From NCBI GenBank assembly GCA_021831005.1, contig JAKBNO010000082.1, forward strand, positions 1 to 7,882: a DNA stretch of 7,882 nt, given 5' to 3'. The first letter of the stretch is position 1. Each line of letters begins with the position of its first letter. The notes beneath the pieces were generated by a model that was given only the letters and a program-made list of their open reading frames with translations, made no database searches and was not told the origin of the DNA. This stretch comes from Thermoplasmata archaeon (GTDB taxonomy: Archaea > Thermoplasmatota > Thermoplasmata > Thermoplasmatales > GCA-001856825). This document shows positions 1 through 6,795 of this stretch, one piece after another. The position numbers and the translations under genes were made by a program.

Positions 1-11
1 GTGGTAACAGT

Positions 12-371
12 TTAAACCCTGGTGAAGACTATGTATGCCTTCTTCTTGCTCCTACCTGTAGCAAATGCATTAGGTACTGGAAGATCCGCAATAGCGATCT
101 TCGGGAAAGGGACGTTGGCATTCTGAGCAACATCCCTCACCATCGCGAACAATCTCGGATCGTCTTTTTCGTCGATCTCCTTGGCGTGATAACTCCACAT
201 CACTATCCTGTATGAGAAAAAGTAAGAAACAAGATTCATGACAGCAGCGAATGCAACGAATAGCATCAACCATCCCAAGGCATTACCAACCAGATAACCT
301 ATCACGAGTCCGGCCACAGAGAATATGAGGAACAGAAACACGAATGCTATTACCAATCTGAATCTACTCAC
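12..371 (-). CDS. htpX: HtpX-family membrane zinc metalloprotease, N-terminal part, frame closes early
   Basis: HtpX proteases (peptidase M48) are integral membrane enzymes that degrade misfolded membrane proteins. Two hydrophobic segments lie at about residues 5-25 and 30-53 from the GTG start at 371. They are followed by a soluble stretch ending in the family motif PNAFATGRSKKKAYIVFT. In full-length members this motif is soon followed by the GLL...HExxH catalytic helix. Here a TAA at 12-14 ends the frame two codons after VFT, so the HExxH site and C-terminal half are not seen. The other two frames of the last bases read QGLNCYH and KLLP, which resemble the expected continuation. A frameshift, real or a sequencing error, is therefore likely. 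An in-frame ATG at 440 would add 23 residues; I prefer GTG 371 because the extension is AT-rich and lies outside the conserved part. Family assignment is firm, intactness is not. Confidence 0.8.
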   Translation of the reverse strand: MSRFRLVIAFVFLFLIFSVAGLVIGYLVGNALGWLMLFVAFAAVMNLVSYFFSYRIVMWSYHAKEIDEKDDPRLFAMVRDVAQNANVPFPKIAIADLPVPNAFATGRSKKKAYIVFTRV

Positions 372-480
372 GATGTGGGGCAGGACAACCTTGAATTTAA
401 TGGTTATCGATATATTGTCAAAATAATAAATAAAATTCATTAAATAATAGTTTCCCAGCGAGGATAAATCATAACAACTG

Positions 481-488
481 TTTAATAG
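481..488 (+). promoter_or_regulatory. Putative TATA box for the surface-protein gene
   Basis: TTTAATAG lies about 44 bases upstream of the ATG at 529. Archaeal transcription usually starts about 25 bases past the centre of the box. That would place the start near 508-511 and give a leader of about 20 bases carrying the Shine-Dalgarno sequence. The assignment rests on spacing and AT-richness only. Confidence 0.4.
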
Positions 489-501
489 TAATTGTAATTA
501 C
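488..501. promoter_or_regulatory. 14-base dyad, possible operator
   Basis: GTAATT (488-493) and AATTAC (496-501) are perfect inverted copies separated by GT. The dyad abuts the putative TATA box and precedes the expected transcription start. A dimeric helix-turn-helix protein bound there would interfere with assembly of the initiation complex. The symmetry is seen directly; the operator role is inference, and AT-rich sequence makes short palindromes common. Confidence 0.35.
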
Positions 502-512
502 CTGCTATCTTT

Positions 513-519
513 AGGGGGT
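513..519 (+). promoter_or_regulatory. Shine-Dalgarno sequence of the surface-protein gene
   Basis: AGGGGGT ends 9 bases before the ATG at 529 and can pair with the CCUCC end of 16S rRNA, using one G-U pair. It supports ATG 529 as the start. It also suggests that this gene has a leadered mRNA, unlike the neighbouring genes with TATA boxes about 25 bases from their starts. Confidence 0.6.
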
Positions 520-528
520 AATGCCAAG

Positions 529-3432
529 ATGCTTAAGAAGACAGCAAAAACAACAGCTCTGTTCGTCATCACTATTTTGGTGATGGGAGGACTCTTGGGA
601 GCAGCACTAGGCCAGGTACAAGGAACGGATAAGGTAACATTTAGTTTTACGGTGCTGGGGAATGGATTGGCCCCGGCAAGCGGAGTTAAGGTCCAACTGG
701 AGAGTGCTAATGGAGTCTTAGTGAACAGCAGCACATCGAGTCCCAATGTAGCATTCCAGGTATATCCCGGAAATTACATACTTTACATTCCTAGCCAGAT
801 CGTTACATCATCTTCAATAGTGTACAATTCCACACACGAGAGCGTAAGCGTGAAGGACAACGGAACTGCATACGTCGGAAGCTCTGTGCTGAAAAGCATG
901 AGTGTAGGATATTCCAAGGCGGATGCGAATGTGTACATAACTGTGAAGGGAGTGACATCATCACAAATCACTTCCGTATACCTTTCGTTGCCAAACGGAC
1001 TTCAGATAAGTGCAACCAAAGCAAATGCGTCTAATCCAAATTCAGGTTACACAGCGACGAGCATATCCGGAACACAGATTCTGACCGTACTTTACAGCTC
1101 GACATCCACTGCATTCTACTCCGAGGAGCTAACAGGCATCTCTTCAAGCAAGACCAATAACAGCGTGGTCGCAAATGTCTCGGCTTCACAGGACGTTCAG
1201 GGAACAGTATCCTCGACGAGCGGCACCTCAGTTAATATAGTCGAAGTGTCCATCTATCAGAACGGCGCTCTACTTGCAGCCGATGATTTCACGAATGGAT
1301 ACTATTACCTATCGTTGGCTGCCGGAACATACAGTCTAGTAATATCTTCACCAGGCTATCTTCCAACGGTATTGTCCGTAACAACCACATCAGGTGGATC
1401 ACCAACTTTTCAGGCAGTCGCACTGACACCATCCAACGTACAGGAGCTACAGTTAATCTCATTCAGCTCTAACTTCCAGAACGTTACAATCAGCGGAGGA
1501 GTCACGTTGACAAATGCCACAACACTTCCCTTCCTTCCTTATTCCGATGCAGGATCACTATACGATCAGCTGCACCTGAACGGACTCAATGCAGGGGATC
1601 TGTGGGCGATACTCAATGTTACCGTTCCTTACAACACTGCAAGCACAGTACTCTACAACAATTATTCCTACAACACAACTGGATCACACACCACATTCAC
1701 AGCGTCTTCTGGAACATACAAGTTCAACTACACAGCTACTTACAGCCAGTCAAAGGTCACTGCAACGAGCACAGCCAGCATCAGGGTGTTCGTGAACAAA
1801 GACAACAGCAACACAACTGCGACAACTTACGTCTCGGAACTTAGCATTCCGTCATCTTACCAGAGGGCGAACGTCGTAAGCACGAGTCTTGCAACCGTTT
1901 CGGGATACTCGGGAGTGATTAAGATCACAAACAGCACATTCAACGGTTTCCTGACGATCAAGATTGCTCCTACAGCTAAACCAGAACTGAGAATGTCTCA
2001 GATATCAGCAACGTGGAGCGGTTCGTTTGAGTCAACAATTTCTTCAAACACTTCTTCCAACTTCACTCTTGTAGTACCAGTCGGGAAGACGGTCACACTC
2101 AATGCCAGCAAGATTCCTTATGACACTGTTCTCGGCATGGACAATTATCAGCAAATGAACTTCACGTGGAATATCGGAAACGTGACCACTCTGTACGGAT
2201 ATAACGTCACTCACACTTTTTCAAACGGTTCTCATTCGGTCTCACTCAAGGTTGTGGGCTCGAATGGTGTCACAAATGAAACGAATTTCACCATATTCGG
2301 CGACTCCCTGAGTCCTCAGTTCAACCTGAGGGCTATACAAAATGGGGGAGTAAGGTTCAACGAGACGACAACTTCAGCAAACACGTATGTGTTGTACGTG
2401 AACCAGACCGAAACGGTCTACTTCAACTCCGTGAATTCCAAGGATCCACTGCCGTCTGGAAAGTCTACAGGAATACCTCTTTCAGTGAACTGGGACATCA
2501 ACGGAACCAGGGAAACTGGAACGAACGTATCACACACTTTCAGCACTCCAACCTTTGGATCTGCATTTGAATATGCAAATGCGACCGTAATGAATGGCGT
2601 TGGAAACAGCTTCAACGTAACCCTTATGGTTCACGTGAACGATACGACTCCACCAGTCGTTTCCCTCAAGATTGAGAACGCTACAAGCGGAAAGTTAACC
2701 AGTTCGATCAAGCAGGGGCAAAACGTAACGCTTGACGGCTCGAGCACTTTCGCACCGAATGGAGGGCACATCGTTTCCTATACTTGGAATATAACATTTT
2801 CAAACGGTACCGTGGCAAAACCGAACGTCGATTACAAGGTCTACAGCTCATCGTCAAACAACTCTACTCTGAAGGTCGATTTCATCAACTACGGAAAGTT
2901 CAGCATAAGACTGAAAGCAACTGACCAATCCAACAACAGTGCTTCGATATCAAATAGTCTAAGTGTGGAAGCTGTGGGACCAGAGATAGAAATAACGAAC
3001 GTCACATATCCTAGTAGTTATGTCGAAGGTTCCTCGTCTGTCCTGAAATTCTTCCTGAAGAATGTTGGACTCGAGACGGCGAATTCTTACTACATAACGA
3101 TCAAGATAGGTAGCAAGGTCGTCAAGAACGAGACTTTCACAAACCTCTCCTCCAATCAGACTACTAACGTTTCAGTATCCTTCGTGCCTCCGAATTCCGG
3201 AAGCTACTCCATGGTCCTGACAGTCCACGCACTCAACGAACCAAGCTTCTTCAACACCAATGCATCGGTAACGAAAGCAGTATCTGTGGCACAAGCCGCA
3301 TGGAAGCTACCCGCACTGATCGGTGGTATAGTCGTTGCGATAGGTGTCCTATCATTCATCTACTATGATGTTACTGTAAGAAGGAAGAGACCTAGGGAAC
3401 AGAAGCCGCCAAAGAAACAGCTCAAAGTCTAA
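529..3432 (+). CDS. Large secreted, membrane-anchored surface protein with PKD-like and CARDB-like domains
   Basis: A 967-residue cell-surface protein, possibly the S-layer or a glycocalyx component. Residues 1-28 are a signal peptide: basic MLKKTAK, then a hydrophobic core ending near AALG. Beta-rich modules follow. Residues 33-125 and about 226-286 resemble carboxypeptidase-regulatory or PEGA-like folds, the second with GTYSLVISSPGYLP. PKD-like modules lie at about 511-592, 594-704 and 705-816, marked by WNI/WDI and HTFS elements. A CARDB-like module occupies 818-920. A single helix at about 927-946 is followed by a basic tail rich in R, K and P, the usual stop-transfer arrangement, so nearly the whole chain faces outward. 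I count about 43 N-x-S/T sequons and no cysteine, consistent with dense N-glycosylation. A strong Shine-Dalgarno sequence supports ATG 529 and suggests high expression. The surface role is well supported; the ligand, and whether it forms the main lattice, are unknown. Confidence 0.85.
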   Translation: MLKKTAKTTALFVITILVMGGLLGAALGQVQGTDKVTFSFTVLGNGLAPASGVKVQLESANGVLVNSSTSSPNVAFQVYPGNYILYIPSQIVTSSSIVYNSTHESVSVKDNGTAYVGSSVLKSMSVGYSKADANVYITVKGVTSSQITSVYLSLPNGLQISATKANASNPNSGYTATSISGTQILTVLYSSTSTAFYSEELTGISSSKTNNSVVANVSASQDVQGTVSSTSGTSVNIVEVSIYQNGALLAADDFTNGYYYLSLAAGTYSLVISSPGYLPTVLSVTTTSGGSPTFQAVALTPSNVQELQLISFSSNFQNVTISGGVTLTNATTLPFLPYSDAGSLYDQLHLNGLNAGDLWAILNVTVPYNTASTVLYNNYSYNTTGSHTTFTASSGTYKFNYTATYSQSKVTATSTASIRVFVNKDNSNTTATTYVSELSIPSSYQRANVVSTSLATVSGYSGVIKITNSTFNGFLTIKIAPTAKPELRMSQISATWSGSFESTISSNTSSNFTLVVPVGKTVTLNASKIPYDTVLGMDNYQQMNFTWNIGNVTTLYGYNVTHTFSNGSHSVSLKVVGSNGVTNETNFTIFGDSLSPQFNLRAIQNGGVRFNETTTSANTYVLYVNQTETVYFNSVNSKDPLPSGKSTGIPLSVNWDINGTRETGTNVSHTFSTPTFGSAFEYANATVMNGVGNSFNVTLMVHVNDTTPPVVSLKIENATSGKLTSSIKQGQNVTLDGSSTFAPNGGHIVSYTWNITFSNGTVAKPNVDYKVYSSSSNNSTLKVDFINYGKFSIRLKATDQSNNSASISNSLSVEAVGPEIEITNVTYPSSYVEGSSSVLKFFLKNVGLETANSYYITIKIGSKVVKNETFTNLSSNQTTNVSVSFVPPNSGSYSMVLTVHALNEPSFFNTNASVTKAVSVAQAAWKLPALIGGIVVAIGVLSFIYYDVTVRRKRPREQKPPKKQLKV

Positions 3433-3445
3433 TTTTTTTTCTTTT
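3433..3445 (+). terminator. Oligo-T transcription terminator
   Basis: Eight T residues, one C and four T residues directly follow the TAA of the surface-protein gene. Archaeal RNA polymerase terminates at such T-rich tracts without needing a hairpin. The last base of the tract is also the last base of the convergent argS stop codon. Confidence 0.65.
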
Positions 3446-5046
3446 CATATTTTATCAGATGCTTGGATTCCAAGCATCTGAAACAATTCTTCCATCGTTT
3501 TCGAGAACACCTTTACTATTTCCACTCTTTTCTGGAGATTCTCGCCGCTGTCTAAAACGGGGCAGTCCCTGTAAAACTGGTTGAACGCACCGGCCAGTTC
3601 GTAAGAATACCTGGCTATCTTGTCTGGTCTGGAATGCTTGACGGCATCCTCAACAACCTCAGGGTATCTTGAAATTTCTCTAAGGAATTTGCTCTCTGCC
3701 TCGTTGAATTTCCATCCAATTTCCGATTTCTCGCCGAGTTTGGAAAGTATGGACCTGGCCCTTGCGTAAGAGTACATCACAAATGGTGCCGCATCCCCAT
3801 CAAAATTGAGGGCCTCATCCCAGTCGAAGGTTATGGGTTTGTCAGGGGAGAACTTGACAATGTTGTATCTCACTGCTGCAACCCCAATCTTGTTAGAGAT
3901 CTCCCTTATCTCCTCCTCCGTTAGATCTGTCCTTCTCCTGTTGATCTCTCCCTTCGCTATCTCTATTGCCTCGTCAATAAGGTCCCTAGTATATACGACA
4001 TTTCCCTTCCGTGTGCTCATCTTGCCTTCTTTGGTCGTTATGTATGAATAAAAGACGACCCCTCCGACGTTCTTGATTTTCAGTATTTCCATGGCGAACA
4101 GTATTTTCTTGTGGTATGCCTTGTGGTCCTCTCCCAAGACATTTATTGCATAGTCAAACTCAGCCGATTTCTTGAGATGGTGAGCGATGTCTCTAGTAAA
4201 ATAGACAGAAGTACCGTTTGATCTTAACAGGTACATCTTTCCATCTTTAGATTCCAGATATTTCGCACCATTGTCATCCTTCAGCAGTGGAGTCAGTTTT
4301 ACTATGACATCCTTCACTGCACCGTTTAGAATGAACTCGCTCTCCCAAATGAAAAAGTCGAATTTGATTGATAGCCTCTCTAGGTCCACCAAGACGTCCT
4401 TCAGGAAAACTCTCAACCTCGCAGTCGAATCTTCTAGGAAGTTGGAGTCTCCAGACTCCGCCCTCACCATGTATTCCTCAACTTTCTCCTTGTACTTGTC
4501 GAAATTTTCGTACACCTTTCGGTATGACTCCGTATAGTTCTCAGAGCCGAAAAGTTCTGTACCCAGAAGCAGGGCCTCCACTTGCGTTCCAATGTCATTC
4601 ACATAGTATTCCGTTGTAACGTTGTGTCCATACTTTGTAAGGATCCTAGAAAGGGTGTCACCGATGATGGAATTCCTCACTCTGCCTATATGAAGGGGGC
4701 CAGTGGGATTAGCGCTCGTATGCTCTACGAGTATTCTCTCGTTCTTCCTATCAAAGAGGAATAATTCCCCGCTCATTCCATTCTCAAGGGAGGCACGTGA
4801 AAATTGCTGGTCGTTGAAACTGACATTGACAAACTTTCCAACGGCTGAGAATGTGAGATAGTCATCGCTAAGAGACTCCATCTCCTTCTGATCAAACTTC
4901 AAACTGGTCCTTTGAAAATCGAAGGAAATATCACCAAAGTTCTTCTGGGGCCTGTAAGTCCTATAGCTTTTTTCTAGACCATGACTAGAAAGGTAACTAT
5001 CCATCTTGCCAATTGCAAGGCCATCGAACTTCTGGTAAGGTTTCAT
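3445..5046 (-). CDS. argS: Arginyl-tRNA synthetase (class I)
   Basis: Cytoplasmic enzyme that charges tRNA-Arg with arginine using ATP; like most ArgS enzymes it should need bound tRNA for amino-acid activation. The class I HIGH motif is at residues 119-121 within SANPTGPLHIGRVRN (111-125). The KMSKS loop is present as GKMSTRKG (341-348), a form I associate with archaeal ArgS. GEDHKAYH (305-312) belongs to the Rossmann catalytic core. The DALR anticodon-binding domain runs from about PFVMYSYARARS (421-432) to the end, including FNQFYRDCPVL (488-498) and the C-terminal LGIQASDKI. The N-terminal tRNA-elbow-binding domain seems compact, about 105 residues, and total length (533) is at the short end for the family. 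The ATG at 5046 lies 24 bases after the DUF72 stop and about 26 bases from a TATA-like box, so argS may be transcribed alone, with DUF72, or both. Identity is secure. Confidence 0.97.
   Translation of the reverse strand: MKPYQKFDGLAIGKMDSYLSSHGLEKSYRTYRPQKNFGDISFDFQRTSLKFDQKEMESLSDDYLTFSAVGKFVNVSFNDQQFSRASLENGMSGELFLFDRKNERILVEHTSANPTGPLHIGRVRNSIIGDTLSRILTKYGHNVTTEYYVNDIGTQVEALLLGTELFGSENYTESYRKVYENFDKYKEKVEEYMVRAESGDSNFLEDSTARLRVFLKDVLVDLERLSIKFDFFIWESEFILNGAVKDVIVKLTPLLKDDNGAKYLESKDGKMYLLRSNGTSVYFTRDIAHHLKKSAEFDYAINVLGEDHKAYHKKILFAMEILKIKNVGGVVFYSYITTKEGKMSTRKGNVVYTRDLIDEAIEIAKGEINRRRTDLTEEEIREISNKIGVAAVRYNIVKFSPDKPITFDWDEALNFDGDAAPFVMYSYARARSILSKLGEKSEIGWKFNEAESKFLREISRYPEVVEDAVKHSRPDKIARYSYELAGAFNQFYRDCPVLDSGENLQKRVEIVKVFSKTMEELFQMLGIQASDKI
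3455..3481. repeat. 12-bp perfect inverted repeat with 3-base loop, inside the 3' end of argS
   Basis: Bases 3455-3466 pair perfectly with 3470-3481 around the loop ATT. The hairpin can form in RNA from either strand. In the argS message it ends 7 bases before the stop codon and encodes the conserved C-terminal segment QMLGIQAS. No T run follows it on the argS strand, so it is not a classical intrinsic terminator. On the other strand it lies just past the T tract of the surface-protein gene. Confidence 0.7.
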
Positions 5047-5067
5047 TTCAGAGAGATATTTCCGGGA

Positions 5068-5075
5068 TATTTAAA
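5068..5075 (-). promoter_or_regulatory. Putative leaderless promoter (TATA box) of argS
   Basis: Read on the minus strand this is TTTAAATA, centred about 26 bases upstream of the argS ATG, the distance expected for leaderless initiation. It overlaps the TAA stop of the DUF72 gene (5071-5073). I see no convincing Shine-Dalgarno sequence between it and the ATG, which fits a leaderless message. Confidence 0.5.
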
Positions 5076-5913
5076 AGGCATTCAGATTCGTCTGGCTCTC
5101 CTTCCTGACTATCTTGATTCCCATCAACTTCTGGAATTCTGCGGCATTAACTGCTGCTTTGGCCTGTGCATGGTTGTTGAAATAGATGAACACATCCTCA
5201 CCCATTCCCCTCACTCTATCAACCCAAGGTGACAATTCCTGCTCTGAATAAAGATAGTCATATTTGTTCAACCTTCCTTTGAGCTCCCCCTTTCCGAACC
5301 AGAGATCAGCATTCCGTCCGTGGAACCTAATATAGGAAAATGTCGATGTGGGATAGTAGAAATACGGGAGTCCTGGAGAGTCTACACTCACCAAGGCGAC
5401 GTTGAATTTCTTGAGTATACTCAAGAAAGATGGCAGGACGGAGGTGTCGAGGAAACTTCTGTTCCTCACCTCGATGGCAATTCGATAATTGGAATAGATC
5501 GAAGTGAAGAGATCTTCAAGTTTTCCAAGAATCTCTCCGTTCTTCATTGGATCTAGGAAAGGCGACATCTGCAGGAGCGCACTGCCAAACATTCCAGAAT
5601 TCTTGATAGGCAAAATGACCTTGCTCACAAAATCCCTGGCTGTCTGTATCGACTTCTCCGTAATTCCATCTGGGTCGTGAGTGACTTCCTTAGGAAATTT
5701 CAGGGAATAGAGGAAATCTTCCTTCCCTTGGACCTTGGATATCCAGGAGTTGATCGTCTTTTCTCCCGGGAAGGAATAGTATGTGGAATCTATCTCGACC
5801 GTATTGAAAAATTTGTAATAGTACATAAGATACTTGCTCTCGTCCATCCCCTTAGGATAGAACGTCTCCTTCCAGTCTGAGTATTGGAATCCAGAGCACC
5901 CCAGATGCAGCAT
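5071..5913 (-). CDS. DUF72 (YecE-like) family protein of unknown function
   Basis: A 280-residue soluble protein with the conserved segments of DUF72 in order. These are GCSGFQYSDW (5-14), NTVEIDSTYYSFP (37-49), LKFPKEVTHD (71-80), the EVRNRSF strand (148-154), YIRFHGRN (194-201) and YFNNHAQAKAAVNAAEF (244-260). The family is predicted to form a TIM barrel, and its conserved acidic, histidine and asparagine residues look like an active site, but I know of no established reaction. Length is typical and there is no signal peptide or membrane segment. The ATG at 5913 begins just before the conserved glycine motif and sits about 26 bases from a TATA-like box. The gene precedes argS by 24 bases, so the two may share transcripts, but that does not define its role. 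Confidence 0.93.
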   Translation of the reverse strand: MLHLGCSGFQYSDWKETFYPKGMDESKYLMYYYKFFNTVEIDSTYYSFPGEKTINSWISKVQGKEDFLYSLKFPKEVTHDPDGITEKSIQTARDFVSKVILPIKNSGMFGSALLQMSPFLDPMKNGEILGKLEDLFTSIYSNYRIAIEVRNRSFLDTSVLPSFLSILKKFNVALVSVDSPGLPYFYYPTSTFSYIRFHGRNADLWFGKGELKGRLNKYDYLYSEQELSPWVDRVRGMGEDVFIYFNNHAQAKAAVNAAEFQKLMGIKIVRKESQTNLNAF

Positions 5914-5935
5914 TTCAATTTAATAATCAAATTTG

Positions 5936-5943
5936 TAATAAAA
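5936..5943 (-). promoter_or_regulatory. Putative leaderless promoter of the DUF72 gene
   Basis: Read on the minus strand this is TTTTATTA, preceded by the purine-rich BRE-like AAAGA. It is centred about 26 bases upstream of the ATG at 5913. No Shine-Dalgarno sequence is visible, which fits a leaderless transcript. Confidence 0.5.
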
Positions 5944-5969
5944 TCTTTCCATAAAATGAAGGGAAAAAC

Positions 5970-5976
5970 TATTATT
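5970..5976 (+). promoter_or_regulatory. Putative promoter of the small protein and CBS/zinc-ribbon gene pair
   Basis: TATTATT, preceded by GAAAAAC, is centred about 25 bases before the ATG at 5998. A second and better-looking box, TTATTTAAT at 5988-5996, would instead start transcription near 6017 and favour the in-frame ATG at 6022. The sequence alone does not decide between them. Confidence 0.4.
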
Positions 5977-5997
5977 GCAACCAGTTGTTATTTAATC

Positions 5998-6228
5998 ATG
6001 AAAAAGGTAGACCTGGGGAAAATGGATTCTGAAGTGTCATTCAAGGTAAAGATGGAGGCCTACCTGTACATAGATGCCGGAAAGATGCTGGAGCTCGGCA
6101 AGGGTGACCCTAAAAAATTGAAAAAGTACATGGAGAACAGGGTCGAAATAATGGAAAATCTCCTTAGGGTAGCTAAGCCCTTTACGATCACAGAGGGCAA
6201 GGAAAAACTGCTGGAAGTGATTGAGTGA
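5998..6228 (+). CDS. Small conserved-looking protein of unknown function, coupled to a CBS/zinc-ribbon gene
   Basis: A 76-residue charged protein (68 residues if the in-frame ATG at 6022 is used). I do not recognise a family. It has no cysteine, signal peptide or membrane segment. The N-terminal part alternates hydrophobic and charged residues (SEVSFKVKMEAYLYIDAG). The second half (KKLKKYMENRVEIMENLLRVAK) looks helical and amphipathic, which suggests a small alpha or alpha/beta fold that could bind a protein or nucleic acid. The open frame extends upstream to 5884, but that part overlaps the DUF72 start and both promoters, so I reject it. The stop overlaps the next start as GTGA, implying translational coupling and perhaps stable partnership with the CBS protein. 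That the gene is real is supported by this overlap and by promoter spacing. Its function is unknown. Confidence 0.7.
   Translation: MKKVDLGKMDSEVSFKVKMEAYLYIDAGKMLELGKGDPKKLKKYMENRVEIMENLLRVAKPFTITEGKEKLLEVIE
6213..6221 (+). promoter_or_regulatory. Shine-Dalgarno sequence of the CBS/zinc-ribbon gene
   Basis: GGAAGTGAT differs by one base from the full complement of the 16S rRNA end, GGAGGTGAT. Its GGAAG core ends 7 bases before the GTG at 6225. This supports the overlapping GTG as the start, over the in-frame GTG at 6240. Confidence 0.55.
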
Positions 6229-6764
6229 CACTGATTCGCGTGTCGGAAGTGATGTCAAGAAATCCGATAAGGGTCAAATCTTCTCTATCTGCAGAAGAGG
6301 GTGCAAGAATTATGTCCAACAAGGGTATAAGTTCACTACTAATCGAGGAGGGAGAAAAGATCATAGGGATAGTTACAGAAAGAGATATGGTCACCAAGAT
6401 AGCGGCGAAGGGGCTTCTGCCTGGCAATATAAAGCTCAAGGAAATAATGAGTTCACCGCTAGTCCTACTGGATGGAGATAGCCCCTTAGAGGCAGCCGCA
6501 GAATTGATGTGGAAGAAGAAAATAAGAAGGATCCCTGTTATGATCGGTACCGAAATTGCGGGCATCCTTACGGAAAATGATATCGTCAGAATATCGCCGG
6601 GTCTGATAGAGATAACAAGGGGAATTCTCGACAAGGAGAACCAGGGGATTGTCAAAGGGATACACGGAGTGTGTGATTCCTGCAACGAGTTTTCAGAAAA
6701 CCTAATCTACAAGGGAAGCAACTATTACTGTGAACGGTGCTACTCGGAAAAAGCACAGATGTAA
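6225..6764 (+). CDS. Paired CBS domains fused to a C-terminal zinc ribbon (TA0289-like)
   Basis: A 179-residue cytoplasmic protein. CBS domain 1 covers about residues 6-60 (VSEVMSRNPIRV ... IIGIVTERDMV) and CBS domain 2 about 71-126 (LKEIMSSPLVLL ... IAGILTENDIV). The paired domains should form a Bateman module that binds adenine nucleotides or similar ligands. A four-cysteine metal site follows: CDSC at 150-153 and CERC at 169-172. The same architecture was described for Thermoplasma acidophilum TA0289, whose ribbon binds zinc or iron, so this is probably its orthologue. No catalytic domain is fused, so a sensor or regulator acting through a partner is likely, though no target is established. 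The GTG start overlaps the stop of the preceding small gene as GTGA and has a good Shine-Dalgarno sequence. The domain call is firm; the ligand and role are open. Confidence 0.92.
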   Translation: MTLIRVSEVMSRNPIRVKSSLSAEEGARIMSNKGISSLLIEEGEKIIGIVTERDMVTKIAAKGLLPGNIKLKEIMSSPLVLLDGDSPLEAAAELMWKKKIRRIPVMIGTEIAGILTENDIVRISPGLIEITRGILDKENQGIVKGIHGVCDSCNEFSENLIYKGSNYYCERCYSEKAQM

Positions 6765-6767
6765 AGG

Positions 6768-6775
6768 TATTTTAT
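6768..6775 (+). promoter_or_regulatory. Putative leaderless promoter of tgt
   Basis: TATTTTAT, preceded by AAAGG, is centred about 25 bases before the GTG at 6796, in the 31-base gap after the CBS gene. GAGAGGAT at 6779-6786 resembles a Shine-Dalgarno sequence but sits 9 bases before the start. The gene may therefore also be translated from read-through of the upstream pair. Confidence 0.45.
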
Positions 6776-6795
6776 CAAGAGAGGATAAAGAATAA

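Noticed and set aside
521..531. ATG at 521, closer to the Shine-Dalgarno sequence than ATG 529
   Set aside because: It opens a different, short frame, while ATG 529 gives a basic N terminus, a signal peptide and the whole surface protein.
4444..4459. 7-bp inverted repeat GGAGTCT-CC-AGACTCC inside argS
   Set aside because: The two-base loop is too tight for a full hairpin, it lies mid-gene, and nothing nearby suggests a regulatory role.
5884..5997. Upstream extension of the small gene in the same frame
   Set aside because: It overlaps the DUF72 start codon and the region holding both putative promoters, and its composition is AT-rich and unlike the coding part.
6188..6685. Long minus-strand open frame opposite the CBS gene
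   Set aside because: It is antisense to a well-supported CBS/zinc-ribbon gene, matches no family I know, and has a biased serine/isoleucine composition typical of a shadow frame.
6771..6789. TTTATC / GATAAA inverted repeat before tgt
   Set aside because: Only 6 AT-rich pairs around a 7-base loop, overlapping a TATA-like box; easily due to chance.
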